NCBI GenBank assembly: GCA_005804885.1
Contig: SYOX01000164.1
Location: forward strand, 1-32,684
Direction of reading: 5' to 3'
Source of the DNA: Pseudomonadota bacterium
GTDB lineage: Bacteria > Myxococcota_A > Bradymonadia > Bradymonadales > GCA-2716585
Length of the DNA: 32,684 nt
A model generated the notes under the pieces. That model was not told the DNA's origin. It saw only the letters and a list, made by a program, of their open reading frames with translations, and did not search any database. The translations under genes and the position numbers were made by a program. Shown here piece by piece: positions 15,662 through 24,217 of this stretch (positions are counted from its first letter, which is position 1; each line of letters begins with the position of its first letter).

Positions 15662-16792
15662 ATGGACGCGCGGCAAGGTCATCTCGGGGCGCTCGCGGCG
15701 GTGGGGCTGGCCCTGGTCGCGGGGTGTGGTGAGGAGGGGGCGCCGCCGGCCGAGGTCAGCTCGGCGGAGATCTTTCCGGATCCGGACTGGCGGGTCGAGT
15801 CGGCCGCCGAGCACGGCCTGGATCAGGGGGGCCTTGAGGCCGTGGCGCTCTATGTGGGCGAGCACCACAGCGACTGCCTGCTGGTCGTCCACGGCGGGGT
15901 GCTGGTGGGGGAGTGGTACTGGAGGGAGGGCGGCCCGGAGGTGCGCAAGGCGGACGTCTTCTCGGTGACCAAGTCGATTACGAGCGCGTTGGTGGGGATC
16001 GCGCAGGGGGAAGGTCGCCTGTCCGTTGACGATCCGGCCTCGAAGACGATCGAGGCCTGGCGAGGGACGCCGAGCGAGGGGGTGACGATCCGCCAGATCC
16101 TGGGTAATGAGTCGGGTCGGCGTTGGGACTTCGCGACGGACTACCTGGAGATGGCGGCGGAGGCGCCGGACAAGACGGCCTTCGCGATAGGGCTGGATCA
16201 GCAGCACGGGCCGGGTGAGGTCTGGGAGTACAACAACAGCGCCATCCAGGTGCTCGAGCGCGTGCTGGAGGTGTCGACGGGGGAGGATCCGGGGGATTAC
16301 GCGCGGCGGAGGCTCTTCGAGCCGCTTGGGATGGGGGCCGATTACGGCCGGGATGAGGCCGGAAATGCGTTGATGTTCGCGGGGGTGGGCGCCTCGTGTC
16401 GGGATCTGGCGCGCTTCGGGCTCATGATCCTGCGCGAGGGTCGCTGGGTCGGGGGCCTGCAGGTCGTCCCGGCGCAGTGGGTTCGGGACTCGACGCAGCC
16501 GAGCACGGCGCTCAACGCCGCCTACGGCTGGATGTGGTGGCTCAACCAGGAGGGGCCGGCGGTGCTGCCTTCGACGCCGCTGCGGCGCGAGGGTGCGGGG
16601 CCGCTGGTGCCCTCGGCGCCGCTCGGGCTCGTCTCGGCCATCGGCATCCAGGGTCAGATCGTGGCGATCTCCCCGGCCGACGATCTGGTGGTGGTGCGGC
16701 TGGGCGATCTGCCCTTCAACGGCGATCTGGTCGGCGACAAGTTCCTCGGGGCGCTCTGGGAGCGGCTGGAGCCTGCCTTGCCGGGGCGCTGA
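15662..16792 (+). CDS. Serine hydrolase of the beta-lactamase class C / penicillin-binding fold, lipoprotein
   Basis: 376 residues starting MDARQGH, with signal peptide and lipobox LVAGC (Cys22), so probably membrane-attached on the outside. The SxxK motif is SVTKS (about residue 102), and the second motif YNN (WEYNNSAIQ, near 195) matches the YxN of class C enzymes and esterases of this fold. RRLFEPLGM, GVGASCRDLARFGLMIL and YGWMWWLN are also family blocks. The third motif position is not clear. The substrate could be a peptidoglycan peptide, a lactone or an ester; beta-lactam hydrolysis should not be assumed. The reading frame extends upstream to a GTG at 15611, but the signal peptide fits ATG 15662. 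Confidence 0.88.
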   Translation: MDARQGHLGALAAVGLALVAGCGEEGAPPAEVSSAEIFPDPDWRVESAAEHGLDQGGLEAVALYVGEHHSDCLLVVHGGVLVGEWYWREGGPEVRKADVFSVTKSITSALVGIAQGEGRLSVDDPASKTIEAWRGTPSEGVTIRQILGNESGRRWDFATDYLEMAAEAPDKTAFAIGLDQQHGPGEVWEYNNSAIQVLERVLEVSTGEDPGDYARRRLFEPLGMGADYGRDEAGNALMFAGVGASCRDLARFGLMILREGRWVGGLQVVPAQWVRDSTQPSTALNAAYGWMWWLNQEGPAVLPSTPLRREGAGPLVPSAPLGLVSAIGIQGQIVAISPADDLVVVRLGDLPFNGDLVGDKFLGALWERLEPALPGR

Positions 16793-16975
16793 ATTTTCGA
16801 GGCTCCTCGTCGGTTGTTCGGGCGGCTGGGGCAGGCGCGCCTCATGTGGGAGGAGGATCTTCCACCCTGAGGCGCCGCCGAGGCCGCGCCGTCGGGGAGA
16901 AGGCGGCGAGAGGCAGGCCGGCATGCTTCATGCTTTGTCGCCCTGGGTTGGACGGCAGGCTTCAGGAGGAGGGCG

Positions 16976-17986
16976 ATGGCCATCGTAGTCCCCACCGAGA
17001 CAACCCGAAATGTCCTGGGTGGCGAGTCCGCGCTCCGCGTGTGCCTGAGCTGTGAGGTTCAGGTGCTCGACGAGGAGGCGCGGTTTTGCATGACGTGCGG
17101 CGACAGGCTCGTGCGCATGACGCCGCGCGGGATTTCGATGCTGGGGTGCAGGCTCTCGGGGCGCTACAGGATCTTCGATCTGCTGGCGGACAGCCGGATG
17201 AGCGAGCTCTTCCTGGCCTGGGACGAGCAGGAGGGCCGTCAGGTCGTCATCAAGGTGCTCCACCCCGAGCACCGCGCCGATCAGAGCCATAGAGAGCGCT
17301 TCTGGCGAGAGCTGCAGACCCAGTGGTCGCTCCAGCACCCCGGGATCGCCCAGGTCTACGATCTGGGCTACCTCGACGACGGCTCCCCCTACATGGCCCT
17401 GGAGCAGATCCGGGGCCTCTCCCTCCAGGAGATCGTCGAGGACCGCGGCGCGCTGCCCGAGGCCGAGGTGATCGAGATCGCGCTTCAGGTCTGCGACGCG
17501 CTGGCCTACGTCCACGACGAGGGCTTCGTGCACCGCGACTTGAAGCCCGACAACATCCTCGTGACCCGCGACGGCCAGGGCCGCTGGATCGCGCGGCTGA
17601 TCGACTTCGGGGTCACGCTCGACACCGCCCGGCCGATGGAGCGGTTGACCCAGGACGGCTACGTCGTCGGGACGCCCGATTACATGGCGCCCGAGCAGAT
17701 CCAGGGCATCGAGATCGACGCGCGCACCGACGTCTACGCCCTGGGCGCCGTCCTCGTCCTGGCGCTGACGGGCGTGGAGGCCTTCACCGGCGGCACCCCC
17801 TTCCAGATCGTGACCGCCCACCTCGTCGAGCCCGTCCCCAGCGTCAAGGCGCGGACGCCCTCGCTGTCCTCGCTCATCGACGCCGTCGTGCGCCGCGCGC
17901 TGGCCAAGGAGCCCAGGGACCGCTTTGAGAGCATGCACGCGCTGCGCGCCGCCCTGATCGAAGTGAAGGTGTGTCTAAACACTTGA
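16976..17986 (+). CDS. Zinc-ribbon Ser/Thr protein kinase with degenerate glycine loop
   Basis: 336 residues. An N-terminal zinc ribbon (Cys23, 26, 38, 41; CLSC...CMTC) precedes the kinase domain (about 63-325). Catalytic elements are present: VVIK (K93), HRDLKPDN (D188), DFG (D210) and GTPDYMAPE (E239). The glycine-rich loop is missing: after YRIFDLL the sequence is ADSRMSEL, where GxGxxG is expected. No transmembrane helix follows. ATG 16976 has a strong AGGAGGAGGG just upstream. The 3' end overlaps the next gene by 16 bases, suggesting co-expression with the secreted SUMF1-like protein. It may bind ATP weakly or be activated by a partner; this is inference. Confidence 0.9.
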   Translation: MAIVVPTETTRNVLGGESALRVCLSCEVQVLDEEARFCMTCGDRLVRMTPRGISMLGCRLSGRYRIFDLLADSRMSELFLAWDEQEGRQVVIKVLHPEHRADQSHRERFWRELQTQWSLQHPGIAQVYDLGYLDDGSPYMALEQIRGLSLQEIVEDRGALPEAEVIEIALQVCDALAYVHDEGFVHRDLKPDNILVTRDGQGRWIARLIDFGVTLDTARPMERLTQDGYVVGTPDYMAPEQIQGIEIDARTDVYALGAVLVLALTGVEAFTGGTPFQIVTAHLVEPVPSVKARTPSLSSLIDAVVRRALAKEPRDRFESMHALRAALIEVKVCLNT

Positions 17987-18780
17987 TCTTGCTGATGATC
18001 TTGTTCCTCTTGGGGTCGATGTCGCCGGCATCGGGCGCGCCCCTGCGGCGAGTGCGCGTGCCCGGCGGCCCCTTCCTGATGGGGTGCGGCTCTGAGGATC
18101 CCCATTGCCCCGTCGCGCAGGCCGCCCGAGGCCGGCGCTCGGCGTCGCCCTCGGCCTTCTGGATCGACCGAGAGGAGGTCCGGGCCGGGGAGTACGCCCG
18201 CTGCGTCGAGGCCGGCGCGTGCACCCCGGCGTCCACGGGGCACCCCTCCTACGGCTACAGCTACGGTGACCCTGCCCGCGCCCAGGTGGCGATCAACGGC
18301 GTGAGCTGGGATCAGAGCGCGGCCTACTGCGCGTGGGTCGGCGGGCGGCTGCCGACCGAGGTGGAGTGGGAGAAGGCCGCCCGCGGCACCGACGGCCGAC
18401 CCTGGCCCGGCGGCCTCAAGGCGCCGAGCTGCGCCGAGGTCGTGATGCGGTGCGGGGAGCGCGCGCGCGGCGGCGCCCTGCCTCCGGGCTCACGCCGGGA
18501 TCTGAGCCCCTACGGCGTGCGCGACATGACCGGCAACCTGCGCGAGTGGGTCGCGGACCGGTGGGTCGCCGACGGCCCCCTCGTCGAGGCCCAGACCGAG
18601 GCATCTGGTCTGCCGCAGGAGGGCGGCGCCGCGCTGGGGGACACGCGGGCCATCCGCGGCGGCGCCTACAACACCCTGGCGGCGTCGGCGGTCGTCTATT
18701 ACCGCCAGGCCGGCGTCCGCAGCCGGGCCGCCTTCGACCTGGGCTTCCGCTGCGCCTACGACGACCCCTCGACCCGCTGA
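17971..18780 (+). CDS. Secreted SUMF1/formylglycine-generating-enzyme-like protein
   Basis: 269 residues from GTG 17971, with an N-terminal signal peptide (LILLMILFLLGSMSPASGA). The fold is shown by VPGGPFLMGC, FWIDREEVRAGEYARCVEAG, PVNGVSW-like AINGVSWDQSAAYCAWVGGRLPTE split across residues 108-131, EWEKAARG, YGVRDMTGNLREWVAD, IRGGAYN and the terminal LGFRCAYD. True formylglycine-generating enzymes carry a Cys pair just before the end; here the region reads VVYYRQAGVRSRAAFDLGFRC, without such a pair. It is therefore more likely a non-oxidase member (EgtB/PvdO-type or binding protein). Overlap with the kinase gene suggests a kinase/SUMF1-domain pair, a combination often seen in myxobacteria. 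Confidence 0.87.
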   Translation: MSKHLILLMILFLLGSMSPASGAPLRRVRVPGGPFLMGCGSEDPHCPVAQAARGRRSASPSAFWIDREEVRAGEYARCVEAGACTPASTGHPSYGYSYGDPARAQVAINGVSWDQSAAYCAWVGGRLPTEVEWEKAARGTDGRPWPGGLKAPSCAEVVMRCGERARGGALPPGSRRDLSPYGVRDMTGNLREWVADRWVADGPLVEAQTEASGLPQEGGAALGDTRAIRGGAYNTLAASAVVYYRQAGVRSRAAFDLGFRCAYDDPSTR

Positions 18781-19217
18781 GGCGGCGCGCGGAAGGCGCC
18801 GCGGGTGGCCACCAGCGGCGCACCGAGCGCCAGGAGCGCCACGGTGTTGAAGGGCAGGTTCGGCCAGACCCCGAAGACGATCGAGGCGGCCGTGTCGATC
18901 GTGTACCACGCGCCGACGCTGAGGCCGACGCAGACCCAGGCCCAGCGCTGGCGGGTCGCGAAGGCGTTCACGACGACCATCCGCAGCGCCAGCGCCCAGG
19001 CCACGAAGAGCGCGCCGATGATCCCGTAGAGCCAGCGGTGGTAGGCGACGACCTCAGCGGGCATCTCGGGCGCCCCCCAGAAGACCTCGCAGACCATCTC
19101 CGGCAAGAAGGGCACGGCGCGGTGATCGAAGATCGCCAGCAACACCCCCGTCGTCGCCACGCTCACCAAGGCCGTCGACAGCCACCGCGTCCAGAAGTCG
19201 AAGCGTTCCAGTCCCAC
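18756..19217 (-). CDS. Small integral membrane protein, about four helices, unknown function
   Basis: 153 residues with hydrophobic stretches at about 12-30 (WLSTALVSVATTGVLLAIF), 62-82 (LYGIIGALFVAWALALRMVV), 92-110 (WAWVCVGLSVGAWYTIDTA) and 118-138 (NLPFNTVALLALGAPLVA). The pattern is consistent with four membrane spans and resembles small hypothetical membrane proteins of other bacteria; no family was recognised. The GTG at 19217 lies only two bases after GGGAGG, so the start is uncertain. Its last 25 bases overlap the 3' end of the SUMF1-like gene, in convergent orientation. Confidence 0.7.
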   Translation of the reverse strand: MGLERFDFWTRWLSTALVSVATTGVLLAIFDHRAVPFLPEMVCEVFWGAPEMPAEVVAYHRWLYGIIGALFVAWALALRMVVVNAFATRQRWAWVCVGLSVGAWYTIDTAASIVFGVWPNLPFNTVALLALGAPLVATRGAFRAPPQRVEGSS

Positions 19218-19269
19218 ACCCTCCCCATGTCGTCGCCGACCCCCGGCCGCTCTGTCCCCGCGTCGGCGC

Positions 19270-20472
19270 TCAGGGGCCGAGCACCTGACGGCACATCGGC
19301 GCCATCTCCGATGGCTCCTCCCCCTTGAAGACCTGATCGCACCGGGCCGCCAGCAGCGCGCCCCGAACGCGATCCAGCGCGACCGTCGCGCGGGCCCTCC
19401 TCCCGTCCGGGAGCTCCGAGTCGAAGCGCCAGCACTCCGTCTGCACCCCCTCGATCGTGCAGGCCTCCTTGTGCTCCGTGAAGCTCAACCCGCTCTGCGA
19501 CATCCGCGCCTTCATGTCCTCCACCATCAACACGCGCGACGCCTCCAGATCCTCGCCCTCCGGCAGCTCCGCGACCAGCAGGTGGCTGTTGGCGCACTGG
19601 ATCGCGTTGTGGGAGCCCCGGCAACCCTCCGGGATCTCCAGCGCGCGCCCCACGGCGCTCGGGCCGCGCCGCTCGAAGCGCCGCGCCGCCGCCAGCGCCT
19701 CGTCCAGCCCCCAGGTCGACAGCGCCTGCAACACCGACGGGCAGACGTCGGTCCGCGACGTCCGGCCCGCGCACGTCAACGCCCGATAGCCGCCCTCCTC
19801 CGGCCACGCGACGTAATAGCCCGTAAAGCCCGTGTTCTCCTCGAAGCTCGCCACATACTTGACCCCCATGCACCCCTCGCCGCCGTAGTCGCAAGCCTGC
19901 TCGCTCGACCTCGCGCCGCCACCCCTGGCCTCGATAGAGGCCACAGCCTCCTGGACCAGCGCGTCAAACTCCCCCCGCGCCTCCTCCTCGGACCAGGGCG
20001 CCAGATCCAGGACCGCCGCCACGAAGACCGGGCACTGGATGGCCTTCGCGTTGGGCGCGTCGACCTCCTGGCAGTCGGCGAAGAGCTCCCCGAACTCCTC
20101 CGGGACCTCGGCCCTGGGCGCCTCCCCGGCCAGGGGCGCCCAACCCGGGCAAGCCTCCTTGACCCCCAGCTCGCACGCCCGCGCCGCCATCTCGTCCGCC
20201 CGCGCCTCATCGCGCGCCACGCCCTTGCCCGCCCGCAAGAACTCCGAGAGCTTGTGGCAGCGCGTCCCCTGCCCGGCCTGACAGGCGTCCTCGTAATAGG
20301 GCGCGATCTTCGCGCACCCCTCGACCTCTCCCCGATCGCAAGCCCGCTCCAGAGCGTCGGGGTCAAAGGTGACCGTCGAGCGCCGCAGCTCGTCGAGGCC
20401 GTCGCCCGCCGGGCACGCGGGCAAGAACGCGGACAGCGCGATCATCAAAAGGAGCAAGCATCGTGCGTACAT
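19270..20472 (-). CDS. Cys-rich lipoprotein with Sel1/TPR-like repeats
   Basis: 400 residues from ATG 20472, which has GGAGG upstream. Signal peptide with lipobox FLPAC (Cys20). The N-terminal third contains helical repeats with paired cysteines typical of Sel1-like lipoproteins: ALERACDRGEVEGCAKI, DACQAGQGTRCHKL, AARACELGVKEACPGW. The remainder (about residues 125-400) has scattered cysteines (for example ADCQEV, QACDYGGEGCMG, EGCRGSHNAIQCANS, EACTIEGVQTECW) and no recognised domain. It probably sits in the periplasm or on the cell surface with several disulfides. An ATG-less extension to 20499 is possible but gives a poorer signal peptide. Confidence 0.78.
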   Translation of the reverse strand: MYARCLLLLMIALSAFLPACPAGDGLDELRRSTVTFDPDALERACDRGEVEGCAKIAPYYEDACQAGQGTRCHKLSEFLRAGKGVARDEARADEMAARACELGVKEACPGWAPLAGEAPRAEVPEEFGELFADCQEVDAPNAKAIQCPVFVAAVLDLAPWSEEEARGEFDALVQEAVASIEARGGGARSSEQACDYGGEGCMGVKYVASFEENTGFTGYYVAWPEEGGYRALTCAGRTSRTDVCPSVLQALSTWGLDEALAAARRFERRGPSAVGRALEIPEGCRGSHNAIQCANSHLLVAELPEGEDLEASRVLMVEDMKARMSQSGLSFTEHKEACTIEGVQTECWRFDSELPDGRRARATVALDRVRGALLAARCDQVFKGEEPSEMAPMCRQVLGP

Positions 20473-20570
20473 GGTCGAACCTCCGAGCCTCTGAGCCATC
20501 GGCCGGCAAACCTAGCACGGACCGCCGCCCGGCGCATCCACCCTGACGCCCGCTGCCTCAAAGCGAGCCC

Positions 20571-20618
20571 GCGCCAACGGCGGGCGCCTCGACCGCGCCA
20601 ACGGCGGGCGTCTCGACC
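20571..20618. repeat. 24-bp tandem duplication
   Basis: GCGCCAACGGCGGGCGCCTC + GACC (20571-20594) is repeated once with one difference (C to T) at 20595-20618, followed by a partial third start (GCGCC). It lies in the 275-base gap between two divergent lipoprotein genes and outside any likely gene. Confidence 0.8.
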
Positions 20619-20656
20619 GCGCCGCTGACCCTCGCGGCCGAGCGGCCCCAGGCAGT

Positions 20657-20683
20657 GCATTCCGGCGACGTTCTGGTTATAGT
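20657..20683 (+). promoter_or_regulatory. Possible promoter upstream of the acidic lipoprotein gene
   Basis: TATAGT at 20678-20683 resembles a sigma-70 -10 box. A weak TGCATT lies 15 bases upstream (20657-20662), so the -35 match is poor. It lies 65 bases before the ATG at 20748, in a locally less GC-rich patch. Confidence 0.25.
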
Positions 20684-20747
20684 GGCGCCGAAGCCGATGA
20701 CGTCACCGACCGCGGCGCGTGCAGCCGCCCTGAGCGAGAGTGATCCC

Positions 20748-21380
20748 ATGAAGTCGCGTATTGTCTTGTTCTTCCTCATGATTTTTGCCGCAGCCGGCCT
20801 GTCCGCGTGCTGCTGCAGCACCGCCGATCTCGAGAAGGCCATCAACGAGAGCGGCGGCGACAAGAGCGCCGAGTCCGACGAGGCGGAGGGCGCCGAAGAG
20901 GCCGACAAGGACGAGGAGGCCAAGGACGAGGAGGACAAGGAGGACGACGAAGCGGCCGACGAGGCCGACAAGGACGAAGAGGCCGACAAGGACGAAGAGG
21001 CCGACAAGGGCGACGGGGCCGAAGAGGTTGATGAGGCCGCCGCCAAGGACGAGGAGGCTGCGGCCAAGGACGAGGAGGGCGCCGCCAAGGACGAGGAGGC
21101 CGCGGCCAAGGACGAAGCGGCCGCCAAGGAGGAGGAGGTCCCCAAGGAGGCCGCCGCCAAGGAGGCACCGGAGGAGGCCGCTGCCAAAAAGCCCGCCGTC
21201 GTCGTCGGGAAGAAGGGCGACAAGGGCTCCGTCTCGGCCAAGGGCGACAAGAACGGCGGCTCCGTCAGCGTCAAGGGCGACGGCAAGGAGGTCAAGGTCG
21301 AGAGCGGCGGCAAGGGCGCCTCGATCCTGGGCAAGGGCAAGAAGCTCAACATCAAGGTCGGGGGCGGCGGTGGCTGGTAG
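20748..21380 (+). CDS. Lipoprotein with highly acidic repeat region
   Basis: 210 residues from ATG 20748. Signal peptide [21 protein letters not shown] with lipobox LSAC (Cys21), immediately followed by two more Cys. Residues 35-150 are a low-complexity run of Asp, Glu, Ala and Lys built from units like EADKDE and AAAKDEE, likely disordered or a single long helix. The last 60 residues switch to a basic, Gly-rich sequence ([17 protein letters not shown], then [14 protein letters not shown]), so the charge is strongly polarised along the chain. Possibly an envelope-spanning or surface protein; the function is unknown. Its final 11 bases overlap the GTG start chosen for the foldase gene. Confidence 0.8.
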   Translation: MKSRIVLFFLMIFAAAGLSACCCSTADLEKAINESGGDKSAESDEAEGAEEADKDEEAKDEEDKEDDEAADEADKDEEADKDEEADKGDGAEEVDEAAAKDEEAAAKDEEGAAKDEEAAAKDEAAAKEEEVPKEAAAKEAPEEAAAKKPAVVVGKKGDKGSVSAKGDKNGGSVSVKGDGKEVKVESGGKGASILGKGKKLNIKVGGGGGW

Positions 21381-22476
21381 CCTCAACCCTGGGCGCGCTG
21401 GCTCGCGCCCGCGCGTCGAGCAGGCCCGCCACTCCCTCGTCGAGCGACGGCTCCGACGGGCGAGCCTCTCCGCCTGCGCCGCGCTGGCCTGCGCGCTCTC
21501 GCTGGCCTGCCCGCTCGCCCACGCCGGCCCACGGGCCGACGCGGGCGGCGACCAGGACGGCTCAAGCGGCCTCGTCGCGCCCTCTTCGGGCGAGCGGACC
21601 TGCGGCGATCCCCCCAAGGACGGGATCCTCGTCGTCAACGGGGTGGCGCTGCCCAGCGCCGCGGTCGAGGACATGCTCAAGGCGATGAGGCCGCCCGAGG
21701 GCGCTTCGGCGGCCGATCAGGAGCGGCAAAGGGAGGCGGCCATCGCCGCGCTCATCGAGCAGGAGGTGCTCCGGCAGGCCTGCGAGGCCGCCGGGATCGT
21801 GGTCGCCGACGCCGAGATCGACGCCGCGCTCGGCGCGGAGGTCCGGGCCGCCGGCGGCGAGCCACGCCTGCGCGCGCAGCTCGCCAGGCGCGGCCTCGAC
21901 ATGGCGCTCCACCGACGCCAGCTCGTCGAGCGCATCAGGCTCGAGCGCCACCTCGAAGCCGTCGGCGCGCTGAAGATCACCGAGGAGGCGCTTCAGGAGT
22001 TCTTCGAGCGCAACCAGGGCTCCTTCATCCGCGCCGAAGAGGCGCTGGCCGCCCACATCCTCATCGCCGTCCCCTCCACCGGGACCGCCCGGGACTGGGA
22101 TCAGGCCTTCAAGAAGATCAAGAAGATCCATAAGATGGCGCAGGCCCACGGGACGGACTTCGCGGCGCTGGCCCAGGCGCACAGCGAAGATCCCAGCGCG
22201 GCCTCCGGCGGCGATCTGGGCTGGTTCCGCCGCGGCGTCATGGTCCAGCCCTTCGAAGAGGCCGCCTTCAACACCTCGCCTGGCGCCGTCAGCGCGCCGA
22301 TCCAGACCCAGTTCGGCTGGCACATCGTCAAGGTCTACGGCCACAAGTCCCCCGTCGGCTCCTTCGAAGAGGCCCGCGACGAGGTCCGCAGGCGGCTTAT
22401 CGAGGATCGGGTCCTGGCGCTGCGCGCCCAGACCCTCCAGAGCCTCGTCCAGAAGGCCCGGATCGAGCGACGCTGA
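21370..22476 (+). CDS. Parvulin-type (PpiC) peptidyl-prolyl isomerase, SurA/PrsA-like
   Basis: 368 residues, exported folding factor. A basic lead (RRLRRAS) and hydrophobic stretch ending in PLAHAG form a signal peptide. About residues 75-190 form the SurA-N-like helical chaperone region ([35 protein letters not shown]). The parvulin domain (about 225-335) shows [61 protein letters not shown]. The open frame runs far upstream through the acidic-repeat gene, but that part is an out-of-frame shadow. GTG 21370 follows GGGGGCGGCGG and is the most sensible start. Likely co-expressed with the preceding lipoprotein through the 11-base overlap. Confidence 0.88.
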   Translation: MAGSLNPGRAGSRPRVEQARHSLVERRLRRASLSACAALACALSLACPLAHAGPRADAGGDQDGSSGLVAPSSGERTCGDPPKDGILVVNGVALPSAAVEDMLKAMRPPEGASAADQERQREAAIAALIEQEVLRQACEAAGIVVADAEIDAALGAEVRAAGGEPRLRAQLARRGLDMALHRRQLVERIRLERHLEAVGALKITEEALQEFFERNQGSFIRAEEALAAHILIAVPSTGTARDWDQAFKKIKKIHKMAQAHGTDFAALAQAHSEDPSAASGGDLGWFRRGVMVQPFEEAAFNTSPGAVSAPIQTQFGWHIVKVYGHKSPVGSFEEARDEVRRRLIEDRVLALRAQTLQSLVQKARIERR

Positions 22477-22481
22477 AGCGG

Positions 22482-22498
22482 GCCGAGGGGCCCTCGGC
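22482..22498. terminator. GC-rich stem after the foldase gene
   Basis: GCCGAGGG-G-CCCTCGGC: 8-bp perfect arms, starting six bases after the stop codon. No T run follows, so it is at best a weak or factor-assisted terminator, or an mRNA 3' end stabiliser. Confidence 0.45.
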
Positions 22499-22506
22499 GT
22501 CCTACA

Positions 22507-22577
22507 GAACCACGTTTGAACCACTTTCGTCTTGGGCATCCTGGTGGCCCAAAATGTTGGTGGATTGAGCGTGGTTC
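22507..22577. terminator. Nested inverted repeats between convergent genes
   Basis: Outer arms GAACCACG (22507-22514) and CGTGGTTC (22570-22577) enclose an inner stem TTGGGC / GCCCAA (22532-22537 and 22547-22552, 9-base loop). They lie between the convergent foldase and RlmN-like genes and could end transcription from both sides. Confidence 0.4.
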
Positions 22578-22617
22578 CGTATCATCGAGCCTCAAGTCCA
22601 GGGACAGATCGGGCGCC

Positions 22618-23739
22618 TCAAGGCGTCGGCTCGGCGCTGAGCGTCGCGTTGACTCCGAGCTCTGAGGCGTAGGTCGAGGCGAGCATGCCGCAGGCGGAGT
22701 TCTGCTCCTGTCCGACGGAGTAGCGCCGGACGATGGGGACGCCCAGGACCTGGAGGGCGTCGATGAAGGCATTGCGCTCGGCGTCGGTGGCGCGCCGGAA
22801 GCCGTCGGGGCGGGCGTCGTTGATGTCGATGAGGTTGAGCCGCAGGGGGATCCCGTGGAAGTGACGGGCGATGGCCTCGACCTCGTCCTGGCCGTGGTTG
22901 ACGCCGCCCATGAGGACCCAGGCCAGCGTGACGCGGGTGCCGGAGGCCTCGGCGTGCAGGCGCAGCGCGTCGGCCAGCTCGGGGAGGGGCCAGCGGCTGG
23001 CGACGGGCAGGAGGCGGTCGCGTTTTTCGGGGATGGCGGAGGTGAGCGAGACGATGAGGCGGAAGCGGTGGCCCTCTTCGGTGAAGCGGCGGATCTTCGG
23101 CACGAGCCCGACGGTGGAGATCGTGATCGACTTCTGGGAGACGCGGCCGCCGCAGGGGTGCGCGATGACGTCGGCGGCCTGGATGACCGCGTCGTAATTG
23201 TGAAAAGGCTCGCCCTGGCCCATGAAGACGGCGCCTGAGAGCCGGCCTGGGGCCTCGCCGCGGACGGCCAGGAAGGCGCCGACCATCTCGGCGGCGTCGA
23301 GGCTGCGCTTGAGGCCGAGGCGGCCGGTGGCGCAGAAGGCGCACTGCATCGCGCAGCCGGCCTGGGACGAGAGGCAGACGGAGAAGTGCCCGGGCTTGTG
23401 CAGGGGGATGCGGACGGCCTCGAAGAGGTGCCCGTCGTGGGCCTTGAAGAGGTAGCGCAGGCTGCCGTCGTGGGGATCGGGGACGCGCTCGACGATCTCC
23501 GGGTGGGCCCAGGAGGTCAGGGCGCGGGCGGCCTCGCGGACGGCGCGGGGGACGGGGCGCGCCATGGCGTCGAGGTCGTCGCGGCCGTGGCTGATCACCC
23601 AGGCCAGGAGGCGCCGCGACTCCTCGTCGCGGACGTGGACGCCGTGGGCGCGCAGGTGCGCGGCGAGCTGCCCGGGGAGCATGGCGTGGATCGCGGGCGG
23701 GGCGGCGGTCGTGTCGATGAGGGGGGCAGTCAAGGTCAA
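22618..23739 (-). CDS. RlmN/Cfr-family radical SAM rRNA methyltransferase
   Basis: 373 residues. RlmN methylates C2 of an adenine in 23S rRNA (and tRNA) by radical SAM chemistry. Seen: the cluster motif CAMQCAFC (Cys129, 133, 136), an upstream Cys122 in SVCLSSQAGC, GAVFMGQGEPFHNYD (SAM site), STVGLVPKI, SLTSAIPEKRD, VLMGGVNHGQDE, LNLIDIN, and the C-terminal GQEQNSACGML carrying the expected methyl-accepting Cys (about 350). All essential residues are present. The C-terminal GQEQN..CGML spelling fits an RlmN-like branch and I cannot distinguish it from a Cfr-like paralogue by eye. The start is TTG 23739 or TTG 23733 (GAGG six bases before the latter); ATG 23682 is also in frame. Confidence 0.9.
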   Translation of the reverse strand: MTLTAPLIDTTAAPPAIHAMLPGQLAAHLRAHGVHVRDEESRRLLAWVISHGRDDLDAMARPVPRAVREAARALTSWAHPEIVERVPDPHDGSLRYLFKAHDGHLFEAVRIPLHKPGHFSVCLSSQAGCAMQCAFCATGRLGLKRSLDAAEMVGAFLAVRGEAPGRLSGAVFMGQGEPFHNYDAVIQAADVIAHPCGGRVSQKSITISTVGLVPKIRRFTEEGHRFRLIVSLTSAIPEKRDRLLPVASRWPLPELADALRLHAEASGTRVTLAWVLMGGVNHGQDEVEAIARHFHGIPLRLNLIDINDARPDGFRRATDAERNAFIDALQVLGVPIVRRYSVGQEQNSACGMLASTYASELGVNATLSAEPTP

Positions 23740-23764
23740 CCTCGGGGCGGCGTGGGGCTGGGGG

Positions 23765-24217
23765 TCAGGGGCTCTGGCGTCGGGCCAGGAGGCGGTCGAA
23801 GGCGTCGGCGAAGCGGCGACGGTCGGCCTTGTCCATGGGGCGAGGGCCGCCGGTCTCGATGCCGGACTCGCGCAGGCCGGCCATGAAGTCGCGCATGGAG
23901 AGGCGCTCGCGGACGTTGTCCTCGGTCCACAGCTCGCCCCGGTGGCTCAGGGCCAGGGCGCCTTTCTCGACGGCGCGGGCGGCCAGGGGGATGTCGGAGG
24001 TGATGACGAGATCGTGGGCCTTGATGCGGTCGACGATGAAGCTGTCGGCGACGTCCTGGCCGGAGGGGACCTGGGTGAAGGTGATCCAGGAGCGCGAGGG
24101 GGTCGCCACGGGGCTGTTGGCCACCACGTCCACGGGCACCCTGAGGCGTTCAGAGGCCTTGAACACGATCTCTCGAATGTCTCTCGGGCAGCCGTCGGCG
24201 TCGATCCAGATCTTCAT
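23765..24217 (-). CDS. YaiI/YqxD family (DUF188) protein
   Basis: 150 residues, the usual family length. Starts MKIWIDADGCP, the hallmark of the family, which has a PIN/NYN-like fold; Asp6 and Asp8 are likely metal-binding residues. Other conserved blocks are VVANSP, VPSGQDVADSFIVDRI, HDLVITSDIPLAARAVEKGA and the C-terminal TGGPRPMDKADRRRFADAFDRLL. The molecular function of the family is not established; a nuclease role is often suggested from the fold. It lies directly upstream of the RlmN-like gene with a 25-base gap, probably co-transcribed. Confidence 0.92.
   Translation of the reverse strand: MKIWIDADGCPRDIREIVFKASERLRVPVDVVANSPVATPSRSWITFTQVPSGQDVADSFIVDRIKAHDLVITSDIPLAARAVEKGALALSHRGELWTEDNVRERLSMRDFMAGLRESGIETGGPRPMDKADRRRFADAFDRLLARRQSP

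Noticed and set aside
15470..16924. 484-codon minus-strand frame over the serine hydrolase
   Set aside because: Shadow: the plus strand has a lipobox, SxxK and YNN motifs in one frame.
20785..21369. N-terminal extension of the foldase frame through the acidic lipoprotein
   Set aside because: In this frame the sequence is Arg/Pro/Thr low complexity. The signal peptide of the foldase begins only after 21370, and the other frame has a clean lipoprotein signal.
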